A program made the position numbers and the translations under genes. A DNA stretch of 11,406 nt from Curvibacter sp. (GTDB taxonomy: Bacteria; Pseudomonadota; Gammaproteobacteria; Burkholderiales; Burkholderiaceae_C): the NCBI GenBank assembly GCA_003500955.1, contig DNQP01000283.1, positions 1-11,406 on the forward strand, written 5' to 3'. Every line of letters starts with the position of its first letter. The stretch's first letter is position 1. The notes under the pieces were generated by a model. That model was not told where the DNA came from. It saw only the letters and a program-made list of their open reading frames with translations, and made no database searches. Shown here piece after piece: positions 6,555 to 11,406 of this stretch.

Positions 6555-6821
6555 TCAGCGGAAAGTCCGCTTGGCCGGCGCGGGGGCGCCGCCGGCACGG
6601 GGTGCGAGGTGGCGGAAGGTGATGCGGCCCTTGCCCAGGTCATAGGGCGAGAGTTCGAGCGACACCTTGTCGCCGGCCAGGATGCGGATGTGATGCTTGC
6701 GCATCTTGCCGCCGGTGTAGGCCACCAGAGTGTGGCCGTTGTCCAGGGTGACGCGGAAACGCGAGTCGGGCAGGATTTCGTTCACCGTGCCGTGCATTTC
6801 AATCAGTTCTTCCTTGGCCAT
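6555..6821 (-). CDS. infA: Translation initiation factor IF-1, tailed paralogue
   Basis: An 88-residue S1-like OB-fold protein. Residues 1-72 align with IF-1: [29 protein letters not shown], then [37 protein letters not shown]. It is followed by about 16 extra residues rich in Ala, Pro, Arg and Lys ([14 protein letters not shown]). IF-1 binds the 30S A site and helps select the initiator tRNA. Beta-proteobacteria typically also carry a ~72-residue infA in the ribosomal-protein cluster; the tail and this location suggest the second copy. AAGGAGG (6827-6833), a full match to the anti-Shine-Dalgarno sequence, lies 5 nt before the ATG and implies strong translation. It follows the 78-residue gene by 42 bp and precedes the RRM gene by 95 bp, all on one strand. 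Confidence 0.93.
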   Translation of the reverse strand: MAKEELIEMHGTVNEILPDSRFRVTLDNGHTLVAYTGGKMRKHHIRILAGDKVSLELSPYDLGKGRITFRHLAPRAGGAPAPAKRTFR

Positions 6822-6863
6822 GGGGTCCTCCTTCGGGTGGCGTGTGTGTGGGTAAAACGGGGT

Positions 6864-7100
6864 TCAGGCGTAGCTGTTGCGCTGCTGCAGCCAGTTGCAA
6901 CCTTCGTGGATGGCGTACTGAAGCGCGCCTTCGCGCGTGTTGAATTCAGGCACAAAGCGGAACACACGGTCGTGCGTGCCGCGGCCACTGCCGCTGCGGA
7001 TCGAGACGGAAGCCTGGTAGCGACCGGTGTCGGTGGTGCGGATGAGGGGTGAGACAAGGTACTTGCCCACCGAGAATGCTTTTTCTAGGGTGGTATTCAT
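6864..7100 (-). CDS. Uncharacterised 78-residue protein, first gene of the infA/RRM unit
   Basis: Not assigned to a named family. A small soluble protein (MNTTLEKAFSVGKYLVSPLIR...) with a central stretch that looks beta-rich and basic (GRYQASVSIRSGSGRGTHDRVFRFVPEF, residues 26-53) and a C-terminal helix-like part ending in QQRNSYA. There is no signal peptide, membrane segment or cysteine pair. High G/C third positions and the position 42 bp before infA support a real gene. The ATG at 7100 is chosen because the preceding codons look non-coding, but no Shine-Dalgarno site precedes it; a hairpin and CCCCTTTTT lie immediately upstream. A TTG at 7145 preceded by AGGA would add 15 residues. A role in RNA or cold physiology is suggested only by its neighbours. 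Confidence 0.75.
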   Translation of the reverse strand: MNTTLEKAFSVGKYLVSPLIRTTDTGRYQASVSIRSGSGRGTHDRVFRFVPEFNTREGALQYAIHEGCNWLQQRNSYA

Positions 7101-7110
7101 CAAAAAGGGG

Positions 7111-7128
7111 CGCGCGTATCGTCGCGCG
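7111..7128 (-). promoter_or_regulatory. Hairpin abutting the start codon of the 78-residue gene
   Basis: On the minus strand CGCGCG-ACGATA-CGCGCG forms a 6-bp all-GC stem, followed by CCCC, five T residues, one G and then the ATG at 7100. It occupies the place of the missing Shine-Dalgarno site, so it could modulate initiation or act as a leaky attenuator. Confidence 0.4.
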
Positions 7129-7333
7129 TTGCAAAGGTCAATCAAGCGTCCTGCGCATGGCGGGACGTTGCGGCATCAGCCGCTCGGGGGTCCGGTCCGG
7201 GAAAGGAAGCGTCAAAAAGACCGGGATAGGGCTTGCCGCAGGGGGAAGTGTGACGACCAGATGGAGCCGTTGAGAGCGGCCGGTCGGGCGGGGCGGGCGG
7301 TGTGAGAGAGGCCGCGGGCCGTGTCAGACATCA

Positions 7334-7362
7334 GCTGCGCAAAGGGAAGCAAGTTGCGCAGC
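7334..7362. repeat. 9-bp perfect inverted repeat at the predicted 5' end of the infA/RRM transcript
   Basis: GCTGCGCAA (7334-7342) and TTGCGCAGC (7354-7362) are perfect complements separated by 11 nt. The dyad begins 7 nt downstream of the minus-strand TATAAT box, so it would either fold as a 5'-terminal RNA stem-loop or serve as an operator at the start site. Confidence 0.65.
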
Positions 7363-7369
7363 GTGGCGG

Positions 7370-7375
7370 ATTATA
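7370..7375 (-). promoter_or_regulatory. Sigma-70-like -10 box for the 78-residue-protein / infA / RRM unit
   Basis: The minus strand reads GCATATAATCCGCC, with a perfect TATAAT. The -35 region 16-18 nt upstream (CGGCAC) is poor, so strength is uncertain. Predicted transcription would begin near 7363 and give a leader of about 260 nt before the ATG at 7100. No better promoter was seen nearer the gene. Confidence 0.5.
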
Positions 7376-7491
7376 TGCCGAATTGTGCATTTGTGCCGGA
7401 CTTTGTTTGCCGGGCCGCCCTCGCGGCCTGCACAATGGCTCCCACCCTCAAGAGAGGCTTTCCTCCCCCTGGACTCGCCAAGAACAGCAAG

Positions 7492-8703
7492 ATGAGGTAC
7501 CTGGGCAGCATCTACGCCGCGGTCGCCATCCTGGTCATTACCTTCGTGCTCGGTCTTTACGCCGACGTGCGACGTGATGACATGCATGCACGGCACCTGG
7601 GCATCAGCACGCGACTTGAGCGCATCGTACGCCTCGAGCAGGAGCTGACCAGCCTGCTGAGCGGTGCGGTGCTGGAGCAGAAGCTGCTGCGCGTGAGCCG
7701 CTATGACACAGTCGACGAGCAGCTCACCACCACGGTCGCCACCGTTGCCGAGCTTAGCCGTGCGCTGCGGCTTTCGGGTGATGTCTCCGTGCTGTTGGAA
7801 TTGCAGACGGGACTGCGCCAGACCGAATCGCGTTCGCTGCGCTACATGCGCAGCGGCAACTGGCGCCGCGCGCGCGAAGTGCTGATTGAAGACGACTATG
7901 TGCTGGCGAAAAAGATCTACGAGATCACCACGGAATCGGTGATCAGTGCACTGCGCGAGGAGCTGGCCCAGCGTGAGCAGGAGGTTCAGCTTCTGCGCCA
8001 GGTGACGCATGTGCTGCGCGCCGCGGCGCTGGGGCTGCTCCTCTGGGTGGGCTGGCGCTTTGCGCGCCGGCTGCGTGAGGACATGCACGAGCAGGCACGG
8101 CTTCAGCAGGAGATCCGCGGTGCGAATGAGAAGCTGGAGACCACCGTGCGTGAGCGCACGGCGGAACTCGAGCGTAGCAACCGTCAGCTCGCGGCTCTCA
8201 GCAGCACCGATGCGCTCACGGGACTGGCCAATCGGCGTCGTTTTGACGAAGTCTGGTCGGAAGAGTGGCAGCGCGCGGCGCGTAAGGGGGAGCCTCTGGC
8301 ACTGGTGCTGATTGATGTGGACCACTTCAAGGCCTACAACGATCACTACGGTCATCAGGCCGGCGACATGTGTCTGCGCCGTGTGGCTGCGTTGCTCGCT
8401 GGCGAGGTACGCCGCGCTGGCGAACTGGTGGCGCGCTACGGTGGGGAGGAGTTCGTTGTCGTCCTGCCCGCGACTGATGCCGCGACAGCTCGGGAGCTGG
8501 CCGAGCGCCTGCGCCGCTCAGTGGAGGCCGAGGCCATGCCACACGCGCACTCCCCTGCAGCATCAGTGGTCACCGTCAGCGTTGGGGTGGCCGCCGGCCA
8601 ACCCAGGCATGGGGCTGACGCCGAGGCCCTGCTCAAGGAGGCTGACGGCGCGCTCTACCTGGTCAAGCGCCAGGGCCGCAACCAGGTGCTGCTGGCGGCC
8701 TGA
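7492..8703 (+). CDS. Membrane-anchored GGDEF diguanylate cyclase
   Basis: 403 residues from the chosen start. TM1 is about 3-24 (GSIYAAVAILVITFVLGLY), an unassigned ~150-residue periplasmic sensor region with many Leu/Glu/Arg helices is about 25-173, TM2 is about 176-192 (AAALGLLLWVGWRF), a signalling coiled coil is about 195-237, and the GGDEF domain is about 238-403. The domain opens with STDALTGLANRRRF, has the metal/GTP residues in LIDVDHFKAYND, and carries an intact GGEEF active site (317-321). It should make c-di-GMP from two GTP at the inner membrane; no EAL or HD-GYP domain is attached. The product-inhibition I-site, normally RxxD, reads R308-A-G-E311. The start is uncertain: 7492 puts TM1 at the N-terminus and excludes codons with weaker third-position bias; ATG 7435 and GTG 7321 are in frame. 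It is convergent with hpd, 9 bp away. Confidence 0.9.
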   Translation: MRYLGSIYAAVAILVITFVLGLYADVRRDDMHARHLGISTRLERIVRLEQELTSLLSGAVLEQKLLRVSRYDTVDEQLTTTVATVAELSRALRLSGDVSVLLELQTGLRQTESRSLRYMRSGNWRRAREVLIEDDYVLAKKIYEITTESVISALREELAQREQEVQLLRQVTHVLRAAALGLLLWVGWRFARRLREDMHEQARLQQEIRGANEKLETTVRERTAELERSNRQLAALSSTDALTGLANRRRFDEVWSEEWQRAARKGEPLALVLIDVDHFKAYNDHYGHQAGDMCLRRVAALLAGEVRRAGELVARYGGEEFVVVLPATDAATARELAERLRRSVEAEAMPHAHSPAASVVTVSVGVAAGQPRHGADAEALLKEADGALYLVKRQGRNQVLLAA

Positions 8704-8712
8704 CCACGGTTC

Positions 8713-9792
8713 TCAGTCCCCGACCTTGAGCGCGCCGCGACGGATCTGGTCGCGCTCCAGGCTCTCGAACAGGGCCTTGAAGTTGCCCTCGCCAAAGCCT
8801 TCGTCGGCCTTGCGCTGGATGAACTCGAAGAACACCGGGCCCAGCAAGGGCTGACTGAAGATCTGCAGCAGCAGGCGTGGCTTGCCGTCGCGGGTCGAGC
8901 CGTCCATCAGGATGCCGCGCGCCTGCAGTTCAGGAACGGGCTCGCCGTGGCCGGGCAGGCGCTCGGCCAGCATCTCGTAATAGATGTCGTTGGGGGCGGT
9001 CATCAGCGGAATGCCGGCCAGCTGCAGCGCATCCACGCTGGCGATCAGGTCATCCGTCAGCAGGGCGATGTGCTGGATGCCCTCGCCGTTGAACTGCATC
9101 AGGAACTCCTCGATCTGCCCGCTGCCCTTGCCCGATTCCTCGTTGAGCGGGATGCGGATCATGCCGTCGGGCGCCGTCATGGCGCGGCTGGTCAGCCCTG
9201 TGTACTCACCCTGAATGTCGAAATAGCGGATCTCGCGGAAGTTGAACAGCTTCTCGTAGAACTGGCTCCAGAACGTCATGCGCCCGCGGTAGACGTTGTG
9301 TGTCAGGTGGTCGATGATCTTCAGGCCGTGCCCGCGCGGATGCCGGTCCACGCCCTCGAGAAACTCGAAGTCGATGTCGTAGATGCTCTTGCCGTCCTCG
9401 TAGCGGTCGATCAGGTAAAGCGGTGCCCCGCCGATGCCCTTGATCGCCGGTAGGCGCAGCTCCATGGGGCCCGTGGGCACGTCGACGGGCTGGGCGCCGA
9501 GTTCCAGCGCGCGCGCGTAGGCCTTGTGCGAGTCGCGCACGCGAAAGGCCATGGCGCAGGCGCAGGGCCCGTGCTCGGCCGCGAAGTAGCCGGCCAGGCT
9601 GCGCGGTTCGCGGTTGACGATGAAGTTGATGTCGCCCTGGCGGTAGAGCAGCACGTCCTTGCTGCGATGCCGCGCCACCAGCGAGAAGCCCATCTTCTCG
9701 AACAGCGGCTCCAGGGTGTGGGCGGTGGGGGCGGCGAATTCGACGAACTCGAAGCCGCACAGGCCCATGGGATTGTCAAACAGATCGGCCAT
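8713..9792 (-). CDS. hpd: 4-hydroxyphenylpyruvate dioxygenase
   Basis: 359 residues, the size of the short bacterial HPPDs. It has a degenerate N-terminal vicinal-oxygen-chelate domain (about 10-145) and a catalytic C-terminal domain (about 155-335). The 2-His-1-carboxylate iron ligands are visible: His162 (DHLTHNV), His241 ([11 protein letters not shown]) and Glu323 ([10 protein letters not shown]), one residue offset from the Pseudomonas enzyme numbering. The C-terminal helix [22 protein letters not shown] covers the active site in the family. It converts 4-hydroxyphenylpyruvate plus O2 to homogentisate and CO2 in tyrosine and phenylalanine breakdown. GGAGA (9799-9803), 6 nt before the ATG, supports the start at 9792 over the longer frame. 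The homogentisate genes hmgA and fahA are not adjacent. Hydroxymandelate synthase is a related alternative but less likely in this context. Confidence 0.95.
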   Translation of the reverse strand: MADLFDNPMGLCGFEFVEFAAPTAHTLEPLFEKMGFSLVARHRSKDVLLYRQGDINFIVNREPRSLAGYFAAEHGPCACAMAFRVRDSHKAYARALELGAQPVDVPTGPMELRLPAIKGIGGAPLYLIDRYEDGKSIYDIDFEFLEGVDRHPRGHGLKIIDHLTHNVYRGRMTFWSQFYEKLFNFREIRYFDIQGEYTGLTSRAMTAPDGMIRIPLNEESGKGSGQIEEFLMQFNGEGIQHIALLTDDLIASVDALQLAGIPLMTAPNDIYYEMLAERLPGHGEPVPELQARGILMDGSTRDGKPRLLLQIFSQPLLGPVFFEFIQRKADEGFGEGNFKALFESLERDQIRRGALKVGD

Positions 9793-9847
9793 GAGGATTC
9801 TCCAAAAATGATCAGGGGCACACCCGGGCGAGTGCGCGTGCACAGGG

Positions 9848-9934
9848 TCAGCGTGCAGCGGCCGGGGGCGCGCAGGGCCGCCCGCGCGTGCTGCGCGCCA
9901 GATGCTGGCCGATGATCAGGAACTGGATATTCAT
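9848..9934 (-). CDS. Possible 28-codon ORF in the fumC-hpd gap
   Basis: A minus-strand ATG at 9934 opens a 28-residue frame ([19 protein letters not shown]...) that stops at 9848, 55 bp before hpd. Almost all codons end in G or C, and the start is hydrophobic, then basic. The only GGAG is about 18 nt upstream, too far for normal initiation. It could be a leader peptide, a gene remnant or chance in GC-rich DNA. Confidence 0.2.
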   Translation of the reverse strand: MNIQFLIIGQHLARSTRGRPCAPPAAAR

Positions 9935-9957
9935 GGGAAGAGCGATAGATTACTCCA

Positions 9958-11355
9958 TCACAAGCCCGGGCGTACCATGTCCTCGGCGCGTACCCAGCGG
10001 TCGAAGTCTGCTGCGCTCACATGACCCAGGGCCAGCGCGGCCTCGCGCAGCGTGCTGCCCTCCTTGTGTGCGTGCTTGGCAATCGCGGCCGCCTGGTCGT
10101 AGCCGATGTGCGGCGCCAGGGCCGTGACCAGCATGAGCGAGCGGTCCAGCAGCTCCTGGATGCGGTCCTCACGTGCCTCGATGCCGCGCACACAATGCTC
10201 TTCAAAGCTGTGCATGCCCTCGGCCAGCAGGCGGATGCTCTGCTGCAGGTTGTGGGCGATCAGCGGCTTGTAGACATTGAGCTCGAAGTTGCCCGAAGCC
10301 CCGCCCACGGTGATGGCCACGTCGTTGCCCATGACCTGGGCGCAGAGCATGGTGAGCGCCTCGCACTGCGTGGGGTTGACCTTGCCCGGCATGATGGAGC
10401 TGCCCGGCTCGTTCTCGGGGATGGAGATTTCCCCCAGGCCCGAGCGCGGGCCCGAGGCCAGCCAGCGCACATCGTTGGCGATCTTCATCAGTGCCACGGC
10501 CAGGGTCTTGAGTGCGCCGTGTGCGGCCACCAGGCCGTCGTGCGCCGCCAGGGCCGCGAACTTGTTGGGGGCGCTCGTGAAAGGCAGCCCCGTGCTGCGC
10601 GCCAGCTCGGCGGCCACACGCGCGCCGAACTCCGGGTGGGTGTTGAGCCCCGTACCCACGGCCGTGCCGCCGATGGCCAGCGGGTAGACCGCCTGCAGCG
10701 CGGCGGCGATCTGGGCTTCGGCCCCGTCGAGCTGGGCCACATAGCCCGAGAACTCGTCGCCCAGGGTCAGGGGCGTGGCGTCCTGCAGATGGGTGCGGCC
10801 GATCTTCACGATGCGGGCAAAGGCCAGGCTCTTGGCGGCCAGCGTGGTGCGCAGGCGCTCCAGGGCCGGGATCAGCTGCCCGGCGATGGCCTGGGCAGCG
10901 GCCACATGCATGGCCGTGGGAAACACGTCGTTGGACGACTGGCCCAGGTTCACCTCGTCGTTGGGATGCACCTTGCGTGCACTGCCGCGCGCACCGCCCA
11001 GCAGCTCCGAGGCGCGGTTGGCCAGCACCTCGTTCATGTTCATATTGCTCTGCGTGCCCGAACCCGTCTGCCAGACCGAGAGCGGAAACTCGGCCGTGTG
11101 TTGGCCGGCCAGCACCTCGTCGGCCGCCGTGGCGATGGCCTGGGCCTTCTCGGCCGGCAGCAGGCCCAGCGCGCCGTTCACGCGCGCTGCCGCCTGCTTC
11201 ACACGGGCCAGCGCCAGCACCACCTCGGGAGGCATGCGCTCGGTGGAGATGGCGAAGAATTGCAGCGAACGCTGGGTCTGCGCGCCCCAGAGCCGCTCGG
11301 CCGGAACCTCGATGGGGCCGAAGGTGTCGCGTTCGGTACGGGTGGCTGCGGACAT
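9958..11355 (-). CDS. fumC: Class II fumarate hydratase (fumarase C)
   Basis: 465 residues, the usual class II fumarase length. It is iron-independent, homotetrameric and cytoplasmic, interconverting fumarate and malate in the TCA cycle. Seen: [23 protein letters not shown] (93-115), [23 protein letters not shown] (128-150), [11 protein letters not shown] with catalytic His189, and the superfamily signature [17 protein letters not shown] (318-334) with catalytic Ser319. The 465-residue FumC-type N-terminus and TQSNMN/HPNDEVN motifs separate it from aspartase and argininosuccinate lyase, though aspartase is a close relative. AGGAG (11362-11366) lies 6 nt before the ATG at 11355. A dyad around a TGTAAT box lies just upstream. 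No intrinsic terminator follows it, so read-through into hpd is possible. Confidence 0.95.
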   Translation of the reverse strand: MSAATRTERDTFGPIEVPAERLWGAQTQRSLQFFAISTERMPPEVVLALARVKQAAARVNGALGLLPAEKAQAIATAADEVLAGQHTAEFPLSVWQTGSGTQSNMNMNEVLANRASELLGGARGSARKVHPNDEVNLGQSSNDVFPTAMHVAAAQAIAGQLIPALERLRTTLAAKSLAFARIVKIGRTHLQDATPLTLGDEFSGYVAQLDGAEAQIAAALQAVYPLAIGGTAVGTGLNTHPEFGARVAAELARSTGLPFTSAPNKFAALAAHDGLVAAHGALKTLAVALMKIANDVRWLASGPRSGLGEISIPENEPGSSIMPGKVNPTQCEALTMLCAQVMGNDVAITVGGASGNFELNVYKPLIAHNLQQSIRLLAEGMHSFEEHCVRGIEAREDRIQELLDRSLMLVTALAPHIGYDQAAAIAKHAHKEGSTLREAALALGHVSAADFDRWVRAEDMVRPGL

Positions 11356-11378
11356 GGCATGCTCCTGTCGGGGTTACT

Positions 11379-11398
11379 GACGGTGATTACACACCGTC
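11379..11398 (-). promoter_or_regulatory. Dyad overlapping a possible -10 box upstream of fumC
   Basis: Perfect 7-bp arms GACGGTG and CACCGTC flank a 6-nt centre that reads TGTAAT on the minus strand, one base from TATAAT. If that is the fumC -10 box, transcription starts near 11379 and the dyad would be an operator over the promoter. Its -35 box lies beyond the window edge, so this cannot be completed here. Confidence 0.4.
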
Positions 11399-11406
11399 CA
11401 TGCCAT

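Larger units (their letters stand above)
7101..7491. other. Divergent intergenic region and leader of the infA/RRM unit
   Basis: About 390 bp between the 78-residue gene and the diguanylate cyclase gene. Read on the minus strand it holds a TATAAT box (7370-7375), a 9-bp dyad just after it (7334-7362) and a second hairpin against the 78-residue start codon (7111-7128). Read on the plus strand, a GC hairpin GGCCGC/GCGGCC (7413-7428) precedes the cyclase; no clear plus-strand promoter was found. Short open frames here have no convincing codon bias or ribosome sites. No tRNA or other recognisable RNA gene is seen. Confidence 0.6.

Noticed and set aside
7027..7305. 92-codon plus-strand frame in the divergent region
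   Set aside because: It overlaps the 78-residue gene antisense, lacks a Shine-Dalgarno site and is Arg/Gly-rich without a family.
7321..7491. Cyclase start at GTG 7321 or ATG 7435
   Set aside because: The added codons have weaker third-position G/C bias, overlap the dyad and TATAAT box, and include rare AGA and clustered Pro codons. Placing TM1 at the N-terminus favours 7492, though 7435 remains possible.
7324..8355. 343-codon minus-strand frame opposite the diguanylate cyclase gene
   Set aside because: The plus strand carries a full GGDEF domain and two membrane segments; the antisense product has no domain.
9848..9910. GC-rich inverted repeats after fumC as an intrinsic terminator
   Set aside because: Short stems such as GCGCG/CGCGC are present but no T-run follows on the minus strand.

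Overview
The window is GC-rich with strong G/C third-position bias, few gaps and Shine-Dalgarno-led genes. The protein set (circularly permuted ATP-grasp, alpha-E, transglutaminase and Anbu; a second, tailed IF-1; a PhoX-type phosphatase; HPPD; class II fumarase) looks like a beta-proteobacterial chromosome, most likely order Burkholderiales and probably family Comamonadaceae. The taxon is inferred from protein resemblance and composition only. No tRNA, rRNA, CRISPR array, transposase or prophage gene is visible.

Region 1 (1-3627, + strand) is a tight gene set: the 3' part of a circularly permuted ATP-grasp protein, an alpha-E (DUF403) protein, a transglutaminase-like cysteine peptidase and Anbu, the bacterial proteasome-like beta subunit. 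This set is a known conserved neighbourhood, predicted to make or attach a peptide-like product and process it, but its substrate is unresolved. It is the most biologically open system here.

Region 2 (3629-6072, - strand) holds a PhoX/DUF839 phosphatase with a Tat signal and a lipobox. It is preceded by a three-half-site Pho box, so it is probably a phosphate-starvation gene. Upstream of it is a stand-alone gcvH (glycine cleavage H protein) with no gcvT or gcvP beside it.

Region 3 (6073-7375, - strand) reads as one RNA/translation-related transcription unit. A perfect TATAAT box at 7370-7375 is followed by a 9-bp hairpin at the predicted 5' end, about 260 nt of leader, an uncharacterised 78-residue protein, a second IF-1 with a basic tail, a glycine-rich RRM protein, and a clear intrinsic terminator at 6073-6099. 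The layout (long structured leader plus RNA-binding products) resembles cold-inducible units; that is inference.

Region 4 (7492-8703, + strand) is a membrane-anchored diguanylate cyclase with an intact GGEEF site and an altered inhibitory site. It converges, 9 bp apart, on region 5 (8713-11355, - strand): hpd (4-hydroxyphenylpyruvate dioxygenase, tyrosine catabolism) and, upstream of it, fumC (class II fumarase). Tyrosine breakdown through HPPD ends in fumarate, so the two are metabolically adjacent, but a 165-bp gap separates them. A dyad around a TGTAAT box lies just upstream of fumC at the right edge.
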